Shown piece by piece: positions 38,301 to 50,300 of a DNA stretch of 64,000 nucleotides (position 1 is its first letter; each line of letters starts with the position of its first letter). Source of the stretch: Aplidium turbinatum (taxonomy: Eukaryota; Chordata; Ascidiacea; Aplousobranchia; Polyclinidae); assembly GCA_918807975.1 (NCBI GenBank), contig OU964919.1, positions 14,712,001 through 14,776,000 on the forward strand, read 5' to 3'. Both the position numbers and the translations under genes were made by a program. The notes beneath the pieces were generated by a model. The model searched no databases, was not told where the DNA came from, and saw nothing but the letters and a program-made list of their open reading frames with translations.

Positions 38301-41300
38301 CACAAAAGCCCCTTCGGTTGGGTTCTGATAAGCAACAAGTTAAAAAAAAAACATCAGCTCATGAGACAGTTCACACGCAATTTTGTATTTTAATGTCATT
38401 GTTTATTTATTCAATTTCTTTATTTTAGTTTCCTTGAATGTAGCAACTGGTCTCGTAACCTTCTCGGAATAGTAATTTTCGATTAAATCTTGAAGTTTCA
38501 CAAGCATACATTTACTATGACTGACCGAAACATTGATATTCTTAAAGCGGAAACGTTCATTCGTGGAAGTGCATTACCAACACGTACAAACTCACCAATC
38601 AGACTAATAGATTCCGCGTCTTTGCTTCCCCGAGACTGCACTTTCAGGCTCTAAAACATCAAATTCAAAGTTTGAAGTAGAAAATACATAAATTGATACT
38701 TTTGCATAAAACGGTCTACAAACCAAATAAATGTTGTAACAAACTTTAGCATATGGTGTTTACAACTTCAGTATTAACAAGAACGATGCAAGAAATGTAG
38801 TCACATGCAGCAAATAGCCGTTAGCATTATCCTCCAATGTATCTTGGCAGTCTAGTAGTTTTAGCACAAAAAGCAACGGGAGGATGTGAAAGGTGGCTTA
38901 ATGAGATTTTTGAAAGAGGTAGGTCCTGGTTTTAATTTACCTCATCTTGAGGTATACAGTATTACCTCTTTTCTATTGAGAGAGTAAAATTACTAAAGCA
39001 GGGCAAAATTTGTATGATAAATTCACAGATATTGTTCCGAAAATGGCGGTAAGGATAAATTTATCTTCACCAATTTAACAGAAGTTTACATCGGTTTAAC
39101 GTCACCAGATATTAAAACGGTATAAAGACAACTTTTGCTTTTTGGGTAAAAAGTCGACAAGTTGTAACGAGAAAAGCGTTGAAAACCCCTGTTGTGGATC
39201 AGACAGCGTTGGTAACATACCTCAATGATCTTGGCGAAGTGTTGGTTCTCTTTCGCGCACTTCTCCACAGTGTGCTGGGCTCGCTTGTAGTTGTTCAAGT
39301 AGTCACCGTACAGGTTCAACTTGCTCAGCTGAAAGTGTGAAAAATAAAGCTGATTTGAAGTGTGACTCAAGTGAACAAAATCAGATTTTTTACGTTGATT
39401 CAACGTCTTCAGACGTCGAACCAACGTAACGAGAACTCGTTATCCTAGATGCGAACGTGACCGAATGAAAAGCGAGTCGGTGTTTTGATAAGACGCCAAA
39501 AGAAACGCTTAAAAAGAAACACAAGCATTTATCATTTAGCAAATAAACCTTAGTATATTGTGTTTAGATGAGCACGATTTCAAGTGTCTAGCAAAAAAAG
39601 CACCATCACGGGTGTCATGGACGAGAACCGAACCAGAAAACATCTCACTAAACGTTTACAGAACAGAGTGACCGAACGTTTTAATACACTGCTTAGCTGT
39701 TACAATCACGAAGTTACCAAAGAAAAACATAAGCTAATTTGCTCACTAATTTCTTGAACAGATCTCCGACAGTCGTGTCGGCACTCCAAACGTCCAATCG
39801 CGGCTTCAACTCAGCATAAAAGTTTCCATGGAGAGTGTGCAGCTCCGGGACGCGGTAGAATAATGTGTCAAAATCTTGCGCGGACATCACTGGTTGCGAA
39901 GTGCCAATGGTAGCTTTCAGTGGCTTCATGTACTGAAGAGTACAAAGTGAATGTTTGTTCTCAAGGTTTTACAAGTTTGTTTTCAGATAATAAAATAAAT
40001 AACGGTATATTTGGTATCCAGCCAGAAAGCAAAATCCGTCCTTTTTACGTTGATTCAACGTTTAAAGACGTGCCTCTGAACAAAAGAAGGTTACTAAGTC
40101 AAAAAAACTTGTCGGACTGAATACTTGAATAAAAACGAAGCCGAGAGGCGTTTATTAATTAGTATTTTGGCATCAAAATTTTTCCTTCTTCGAGCTGTGA
40201 TCAAAGGAGCAATACAGAACAAGAACGCCCGTTCTGTCTCACATTCTCACCAGAACGCCTGCCCCACACTGAAGTGCAGTGAGGTTGAAGCAGTTGTGTG
40301 GTCAAAGCATTACAGAACAGAGGCTGGCGTCTCCCTACAGCCTAACCAGGCACGAAATAACGTAATTTAGATCAAGCTACATGACTAAAACAAAGTGAAA
40401 AAGCATCACTTACCAATATCAATGTGTTCAGATATTCCAGGTAGGCCTCTTCGTTATCAAGTAAAGAAGTCAAGACCCAACGTCTCATCCGCAGCTTCTC
40501 GGCCTCGGCGATACTTCGCACTTTATGATAGTCAACCATGTCCGACACTGCCTCGCCCTGTCAATCCAAAAGAGTTTTTAATAGACGAGTTGTCGAAACA
40601 GACATTCTGTGCCGCTGTGATTACGTAATGAGAAATGGTACAAGTCTTTAGCCTTGAAAATCGGGGGCAGTATTTCTCGGCAAATATTTCTTCACATGTA
40701 TGTGCATTGTGCAAGCACATGTGAACATTGTGGGGTAGAAAGTGTGACAAACTCTTGTTGAAGCAACATTAACGACAAAAGGAAATGGATTTGCTTGAAG
40801 ATACCGTCCCAGACAGCAAATCAACCGGTTGAGTTGCTGTCTGGTTTATTACATCTAAGAAAAGTTTACTTTTTCTTCAGAAAACATTTTGGATGCACGC
40901 ATACTGCCAAGTTTTTCAAATTTTGCTTGTAAAACGCAAATTGTAGTCGGGTACGGAACTAAGCACCAAATAAAAAGGAGAAAAAAAATTGACTTGAAAT
41001 AAAGATATGCCCAACCGTTTTCGAAGTGGGCGTGTGTTCTTTCACATTACCACATCTACCACATCCCTTCACAAAAATGAAGGCAAAAGACGTGAAAAAC
41101 AAACTTAAGTTCAAGTTTGGTGCTTCAAGCTAATGATGGTTAAGGAATGCCTTGGCTGGCAAAGCGCACTTTGCGTAGAATCACAGTTGGCAAACGTTAA
41201 ATTATTCGAAAGGTAGACTTCGAGAGTATTTACGCAAATCACTAGAAGAAAACAACAGAACCTCCAAAAGAACAAGGCCAAAGACTTGCTTTCGGAAAAT

Positions 41301-44300
41301 GCTAAAACAACTATTCAACCCCACAGACAACTCGGTGTATGATGGATGTCTCACATGTCAGGTGTTAATGTTGTTTGAAACTTAGAATTGACTCAAACGT
41401 ATACATTCAAAAGAACAATGCACAAGCCAATCGATTGCACAAAAGCTTATTGTGTATGCAGAATGGCGATATTTCTGTTTCCTAGACCAGTGAAGCGTTG
41501 AGAACAGCAAACGGTATGGTGCATTGTCAGCACACCTTAAACGTTTGGCAAAACTACAATCTTTAAAAAAAGCAAAAAGTCCAATGCTATAAAACGGCAA
41601 TTGAATTTTACCTTTGGAGAGCTGGAATATATTTCTGGTGCACTTCCGTCTATGATCGATATGATTGATTTCCTGTTGTCCGCAGTCGACCCGTCATCGG
41701 ATGAAGGTAAATCGGTGTCAATCGTTTTCGGTCTGAGAAGCAAATCGGTTTATCTCAGACAGCAAACCAATCGTTTCTTTACATTAATTCAACGTCTTCC
41801 GAGATTAAATCAATGTCAAAACACGGCTTTTTCCAGAGAGCAAATCTGTCATTTTTACATTCCGACAGGCGACAGCAAACGACTGATTAGCTGTTTGGGT
41901 TGTTAGGTGGACGTTTGAGACTGCAGAAACCAATCATCCTTCTGATCAGTATTCATAAAATTTTGTACAAAAGCAGTTTTCTCAGCCAGAATCAGTTTTT
42001 TTTGACATTGATTCAATGTTTTCAGGTGTTGAATACGAAGATAATACAGTGAAATAAAGAGAACAGTAAGGTACGTTATATAATTGATATGGAAATTACC
42101 TTACAAGAAAACTGTGCTTTGGGTTAAACATATTTTCATGCACAAATTCATTCTAACTGACCTGGAAAACACAAAAATTGGAGTAGAACCCTCCGACTTT
42201 GAATTGGCAGCGGCTACAGTGGAGATGGGCTGCGTGTTTTCGTCTTCGCTTAAATGACCTGTCAACAAGCTTCATGAATAACCCAGACAGCAAAATCCGT
42301 CGTTTTTACATTGATTCAACGTCTGCAGACGTTCTAAAAATGACAAATTATGCTAGGAAAGGGCAACAGGAAAAGGACCAACCGATGTTCCATCTACGGA
42401 TGTTCACAAAGACAAAACATGCAAAAGGTTCAAAAGTCCTTACTGCTTTAAGCAGATATGTCAGCGAAATTTACGTTTAGCTACCTGATAAGGTACTTAG
42501 GGAGGGACGTCAAGTTCAGCCGTTCAACGTCACATACGCCCAAAAATAACAGCAATTCAGAAAAGAGGAAAACCGCAAGCTATTAAAGCGATATTTAGCC
42601 TTTCTACAGGCGTGTATTTCTTTAAAAGTTAAACTTAAAACATTCTGCGGTGACAACTGAACCTGAACTTGGTGGGATGAAGAAGGAAGTGATTGCGTGA
42701 TTGAACACTAAGTCACCAAAAGTTTCCGTTTTTGCATCGTTTCAACGTGTCTAGACGCTGAAACAATGTAAAAATGGAAAGTTTTTCTGGCTGGGCATGC
42801 GGAGTTCAATCTCAATCACTCCATAAAACATCTTGGGGGCACATAAATTTAGCTCTATAAGACGTAACAGAAGAATGAGTTTAACCAGTAATAAGTGATG
42901 TTTTTCAATCCCAAAACCAAAACTAGTAGGCAAGTCACTTAATGTATCCGTCACGGCGCCACGCCAAAGTGTCGCATTTAAAAAATCACCATGTCGTGGG
43001 CTCGTGGCACGCTGTTGAAACGACTGAAAGGTTCTAGTGAGAAAGCAGGGGATGACACATTGCGATCAGCAGCTTTAGCTCTGCTGCAATGCAGTGATAG
43101 CACTACAACATTAGCATTGAGGTTAACACTTTGCGTGGACTTCACGTCTACTGTAGGCTACAATAACCAATCCACCATTACTTTGGTTTGTTTTGGGTTA
43201 ATGGCGCAACATTTGGAGATCTTATCCAAGAAGTGAAAGAGGAAAGGAAGCCAATTAAGTGTGCACAAAAGACACAGCCGTATGCTTTTGGGCGGTGTCG
43301 AACCAGCGCCCATACGAGCGCAGTACCAGGGTTCTCACCACTCGGCTATGCAGCCGACTAACATTAGTAAGCAATGAAGTAAAGTCAACATACCTTCTTC
43401 GTCTGACGTGTGCAGATCAATGGATCGCACGGACAGCATGGAAGTGCGGTCCGAAGTTGGTCTCTCGTCATCAGACCATTCCGAAAAAGCGGAGTGGGCA
43501 ACACTCATTCTTTCATTCGTGGTCTGAGCCCTGCAGAGCCGGTGTAACGGTGACGCATCTGTGACGTTGAGACTAGTATCCTGAAGAAAAGACCATTGTC
43601 GAATTTCTCTTGCGCAAAAGCAATTATATCTTTTTCAAGCAATAGCTTAGAAGGCTATGCATTACCTTTGTTTAAAAAATGTGAAAATACTGTCACGGAA
43701 AAAAAGGCAACTTAAGTAGGCTAGATCATTTGAATAACTCAAACTTACGTTGAGGTGAAATTTTAAAATAGTGAGCGGAATTATTTCAGTGTATTGTTTC
43801 TTCGACATTGAAACAATTGTCACCTTCATTTCGCGTTAATCTATCAAAAAAAGGGGGGAAACACAAAAATGTTACTCAGTGTATGCTACACAACAAGCTT
43901 TATGGACGCCAACTAACTTCTTGATTGGGTTGCTCTGGTGTGGAGTGCGCACTGTCGTCTCTGCTGCTTCCACTTTCTTGTGAGTCAGACATATCGTCGT
44001 TGTCAAAGTCACTGAGGTCAATGCTTGATCCATCGACTTGGTCCATGTTCCTTTCGCCATCTCCAATCAGCTTGTCGTCCTGTGAAATAGATATTTTAAA
44101 ACGATGCGGCCATCGAAAAGATCATGAAAGTCTGCATGGTGGATGAAGAGGATAAAGATTGGCTCTTCTGAGGCAGCCTCTCGGTAGAGTCAAGCACAAC
44201 ACATTTTCCAATGGACGACAAAATGATAAATCAATCCAGAGTACAACAGTAAAAGCTTAATGGAAAAAGATGCAATATTTCGTTTCGGTTGATAGTTTAA

Positions 44301-47300
44301 ATGCGCAAAGATAAACTTTGGAAGCTCTGTAGATGACACTAAACGAAAAGATATGGTCGAAAACACAGTGTTGATATGCAATGTCGGATTCACCGCACTG
44401 TTTCTGGTTTGAAATTTGCAGAATGCAAGCACCCGCAGGACCACAACATCAAAACTGCAAGACCCAGGGAAATACCCTTTTAAAAGCGTCATTCCACGTA
44501 TGAATGAAAATTGACACAATTCAGAACCCCGCTACACATCCAACAAATTTCACACTCTTTCGTCGGTGAAAGCGCTTACTTGATTAAGCATTTTACAATG
44601 TGAACCACATAGATGCTTGACGCCCTGAAAAGTACCCACCCAGTCAGCAACGTACGCAGATGCGGATGGGAGAAAAGATGAGGAATGAAAGTGTGGTGAC
44701 ATATTAAAAAGTGCAAAGTCGTGATCAAATTTCATTTGAGAGCTCAGGCTATAATGAAAGCTCGTCACATATCAGTTTCAACTCATTAAACGCTGATCGC
44801 ATCAGCCATGCTAATAAAACCCATCGATTTTTCATTGATTTTATAATGTTACTCGACGCCAAATCAATGTAAAAACTGGAAGACTGATTGCAATGCATAA
44901 TAAGAAATCGCAAATATGATGAACGTTCATTATATATACTGAAACTTTTCATCAACGCAAAAGCATCAATCACTTTTTAAACCAGAAAAACTGGGAAAGT
45001 AACGCTTTCCAAACGCATTTAGATGTTGAACAACCAACCAAACAACAAAGTCCGTAATTTTTACACTGTTTCCACTTCAGACGTTGAATCAATGTAAAAA
45101 TTATGGATTTTGCTGTCTGAGACACTGGATACAGCATTATGCCAGCAGTCCAGCACATACAGTAAAGAGTAAACCATTACAAGTAAACAGCATCAGAAAA
45201 ATAGTTTTAAAAAATGGATCTTAAACATCCATGATCTCAATTCCTGTTAAAATACATTAAGATCTTTGACAGGATTAAACAAATAACTTAGGCTATCTAC
45301 TAAATTTAAAAAAACACGTATATAATTTTTTGCAACATTGTATAATATCATCAAATTGATTGAACGTATTTTTTCAATTTTTCTAACTCGTTTATAACCA
45401 TCTTACGAAGATCTTGAAGACAGTAAAATCATACATAATAATAACAAAACCTTTATCGTACTAACAGTTATTCTTGTAATGGCAAGTCCAACTCCATTGA
45501 CAAGCATCAGTGGAACAGGCAGGATGCGTTTCACAGGCAGCATGACGAAACTTGTATTTTAAAGATATCGTTTTAACACAGAATTACAGCCTCGCTGCAA
45601 CACTGCTATATTCTTGGTTATAATCCTACGTCACTGTGTATTGTAAAGTCCTTCTGAAATGTTAATCACATAGCCTTCACAATGAACTGAGTCAGCATCT
45701 AAGTCCTTCACTGTATACGTTGAATCAATGTAAAAATGCGGAATGGCCCGTTCAGTGAGTCCGATTTGGTGAGTCCGATTTGGTGAGTCCGATCTCTATT
45801 CGGTGATTTTTTCAATTTTTTTTTTAAATTATCGGGTGCCGTAGCCTAATTATCATTGCCGTTTTTGGGTTAGGGGGTAGAAGTTAGGAACTCACCGGAT
45901 CGGACTTACCGAATAGTAGCAGACCCTAAAAAATGATTTGCTGGCCTACATTTCATTCGCTCTACATTAACATTGTCTGCCAAGCTTTCTATACCATTTT
46001 TATGGCGTTGTAAAAACGTAGACCAAGACAAAAACAGATGAAAAAGTCGCAAAAACTGAAAATGCAACTGAAAACACCAACTGCATAGCACAACTTTTGA
46101 AAACAAACTAGCTACACCGCCTTGTTGAATTTCTGCAGCTGTGAGGCTGGCAGTGACAGTGAAACTTGAATAAAGCTACGCTACCTACGAAACAAACTCC
46201 TAGCCTCAGTTCGGAAGGAAACCTTTTAGTCAGCACTTGACAATTCTCACAGCTATTGTCTGCATTTTGACGCCTTGTTGACTGAAATACGACACAGCTA
46301 CCAATGCTACGCTATCAGCATGTGTGTATATAAACTAGATTTTTGATACTCATAACGTTTTGAATACAGACAAAAATCAGTTTTCATTGATTTAACGTTC
46401 GCAAACGTTGAATCAACGTAAAAAAAATAACCGATTTGCTGGCTGGGTTAATACACTGTCTTCAAACGCGAGCTTTTTTAATTTTCTATACATTGTTGCT
46501 TTGATTTATGTCATTTACGTCATTTATATTTATCTTTTGCGGTGCGTACGTACGTTATTTAGAATCTAGATGAAAACGGTCGTACATGCGATGTTGAAAC
46601 AACATCTGCACCAAGCCACAAAAGTATTTCTGCAGTTTAGAAATTTTTACAGTTTTTTAGTTAACATTAGAAGGTGCTTTTTACATCATAAAGATATTCT
46701 TTCAGCAATTAGACCAGGTTGTTTGTTCGTAAATTCAACTTTGCACCACTTGTGACACCGCCATTAAAGTTCAGCCTATCTGAAGGGAACTGTAAATTTG
46801 CCAACGCAGAAATTTTGCGGTCATCCATTTCACAAAGAATAGGCTCAAAGACACTTAATTGCTTCTCACTCTAAAGACTCGTTTGAAGTTACATTTTAAT
46901 GAAATTGTTCAATGTTTTGGTTTCGAAAAAGGTGGTTATCATTTCAACACGGTGTGGAATCAGCAACATATAAAGGGGTTGACTTAGCAAAAAAACAACC
47001 AATGTGGTGATTGACTAGCTATCCGAGCGCGAGAGATATTTATTCTGACTTGCTGCTGAAGGTCGTTGAAGCATGTGCATTTGCGACTGAACTGAGTTGG
47101 TTAGCGCACGATTTACTTCTTTTATTACCGGTGTAACGGTCCAGAAGTTATTGCGGTCCAAAATTTACCATGCTGCTGCTGCAGCGTGGCAGTCTAGAAA
47201 TGACGTCCGAATACAAATAAACAAAGCTGCCCGGCGCTTCAGAAAGCAATGCAAAGACAAAGATTTTACAACTAATTTTAATCGAGTAGTTGCTCTCAAA

Positions 47301-50300
47301 CTAATCCACACCTTTTCATTTAAAATTAATCAATGCTTAAAATTGTCATGTAACTTTATGAGCAGTAAGAATTTCAATAATTTTTATAAAAAAAATCAAT
47401 TATATTTGGCAACCCTAGTAACTCTTGGACTGCGGTCACTCCTGGACCGTTACACCGGTATTACGACGGTTGAACGTCAGCAAATCTCGATCCGGTTTGA
47501 TGGCGGCTTTCCACGTACTTTTATTTTGAATGTTGACCGCTACAAGGTTCCCCTTTCGGAGGTCGCTCCGCACGTTATCGCACCACCTCTTCTTTGGTCG
47601 ACGGTCGTCCACGTGGATTACGTCCTTCTACTTCTAGCGACTGAACCTTCTTAGGCCAGGAGTCCTCTTCCATTCGCTGCACGTGGCCGTACCAATGGAG
47701 TCTGCTCCACCGCACAACCTCTTCTACTTGGTGGATGCCAAGCCTTCTTCTCAATTCTTAACTTGATACTCTGTCCGCCAGGCTCAACATCATCTTCATC
47801 CCTTCTCAAAACATGGGTCTGCTACTATTCGGTGAGTCCGATTCGGTGAGCCCGATTCGGTGAGAGCCTTTTTCGGTGAGAGCCTTTTTCGGTGAGAGCC
47901 CTATTCGGTGATTTTTTTGAATTTTTTTTTGAAAATTATCAGGTACCGTAGCCTAATTAAAACCCCTAACCCCAAAACCCCCTAACCTCAAACCCAAAAA
48001 CCAAAACCCCAAACCCCCAAAAAAAACCAAAACTCCCAAAAAACCCAAAAACCCCCAAAAACCCAAACCCCCCAACCCCCAAAAACCCAAACCCTCCAAA
48101 AAACCCCAAACCCCCAAAAAAACCCAAAAACCCCTAACCCCTATAACGGCAATGATAATTAGGCTACGGCGCGCAATAATTTAAAAAAAAAACTCACCGA
48201 ATAGGGCTCTCACCGAAAAAGGCTCTCACCGAATAGGGAACTCACCGAATCGGACTCACCGAATCGGGCCATTCCGTCAAAACATGCCCATACCACCTCA
48301 CTCCATTCGCTTTCGCCAATTATCAACATTCTCATTCAACCCAAGCAAGTTCATAAGTTCTTCGGTATTCCTTTTGTCCATCAGCTTCACACCACACATT
48401 GCTCTCACCATCGCTCTCTCAGTTCTTCTTAAAATCGCCCATTCGTTCTCCCGTAAGCACCATGTCTCACTTCCGTACAGCATTGCAGATCTCACACAAT
48501 TAGTATAAATTCTTCCTCTCATTTTCAACGGAAATCTTCTACCACATAACTTCAAATTCTGTTATTTGTCAGGTTTGCTTAAAAAAGGGGTACGAATTAA
48601 CTCTCGACACTCTCTGAATTTCACCCAACCAAACCTTACTCTTGCAGTCACTACTTCGTCATTCAACTTTTCAACAGGACCAAACATTCCTTCTTCAATC
48701 TTCTTGCATCTTTCACATTCAAAACCATCTTCGGATCTGCATGTCACTCTCTTCATCTTTGCACATCTTCCATGCACCCACTTCCTGCAACTATTGCTAA
48801 AAAAGATAATTATCTTAATGAACAGCTAACTTTTCACATTGAGCTTAAGCGTTTAAAAAGCAAATACACCATCAGTGAACACTGTACAACCTTGTTTCCT
48901 TGTGTACTGTAGGCATTATCAAGGTAGGATCGTAGAAGGATTGGATTAGTACTACCACAAAATTTCCAGCCGGCAAACCAATCGTTCATTTACATTCGTT
49001 TAACGTCTTCAAAAGTTGAATCAATTTAAAAAAAGAACTGATTTGCCGGCAAGGTGTGCGGGGAAACGATAAAAATATAAATTTAATCAACCAAACGGAA
49101 ACGTAAGCCAGTGGTGACGCGTCATCGAAACAATCGTTTTTCTACATCTAATGTATATTGACGTTTTTTCTACGCACAACTGTGACTCCAATCCTCAAGC
49201 GTAGGCTACTGATCGAATGAAAAAATAAGCAAAGGCAATTTGAGCAAAACAACAGCCGGATGCGTATCAATCAATTTTGAGAATTATTTTTCAGCTGATA
49301 AAAACCATTCTTCACACAAAAGCTTCTGCAGATGCTATTTCAATGTAAAAAAGACGGAGTTTGTAAGCTGGATTGATTTTGCTTAAATTTTTCAGGACAT
49401 TTTGTCGCATCTCAGTGCAATAAAAACAGCTGCGCACCGTCCTGCGTGGATTGTGGAAATTCAGCTTTCAATTTGAGATGGACAATTTCGGTGACTGTTT
49501 CACCATTGCATACATTATTCATATCTGCTTCGAATTTGAAGGATTAAAACGATTTAAACTGTATTTTGATGGCAGTGGGATTACGTCATCTATGTTACAT
49601 TAAACTGTCTGACTTGGCCCTCGAATTCAGCTAATTTCTTTTTTGACTTAATCCTCAACGCTAGCCCTTGCCAAAAGCATCGAAGTGTTTTTTGTGACAA
49701 ATCTGTCAATCAAAACTAACAGAACTGACTTTCGAATCGGCTTCATAGTGCATACAAGACTGGCAGTAATCTCACACTTTTATACCACTCTACATTGTCT
49801 ACAACAAAGTTTGCAATCTCATTTTTACAAATTTTAAAATAAACACTTAGCTGCATACTTCATAAAATATCGAAATAAATTTTTCAGCCAGCAATTGTCA
49901 CTGTTTTGCATCGTTTCAACGTCGGGAGATGCAATAAATGGCTTTTAGAGGGTGGATTTCTATGTGGAAGTCACGACAAGTCTTAAGTGGCAATATACAG
50001 GCATGGTTGGTTGCTTTCAAATCGGTTACCATTATCAGGCATACCGGAAAGCAATTCAATTAGGTTCAATTCAAACAGTTAGCAGTCAGTGATTTCTTAC
50101 ATGAGAAATGATTTACATACAGACAATAGATAGACAAGGAAACTTGATTTATGCTTTTTCACGCAGATCGGGTTCATAAATTTCGACACGGGAAGCGATA
50201 CCTTGATGACAGCAAAATGATATTGATCAAAATTTTATCTACTACTTTTCTTCAACGCTGCCAGATAATGAAGAATGAACCAAAGTAACCAATAGTGGAA

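Larger units (their letters stand above)
47040..48806 (-). mobile_element. LINE fragment with zinc knuckle and RT C-terminus, holding two insertions
   Basis: Reading from 48806 leftward: [20 protein letters not shown] (zinc-knuckle-like), [49 protein letters not shown], then after an insertion [41 protein letters not shown], ending near a TAA at 47040. These are C-terminal features of RTE/CR1-like LINE polyproteins. The frame is broken in several places, and the 5' part (endonuclease, most of RT) is missing. In BCR intron 5. Confidence 0.82.

Noticed and set aside
47097-47654. 185-codon plus-strand open frame
   Set aside because: It runs antisense to the LINE 3' part and through the CCGGTGTAACGG MITE; no motif of its own.
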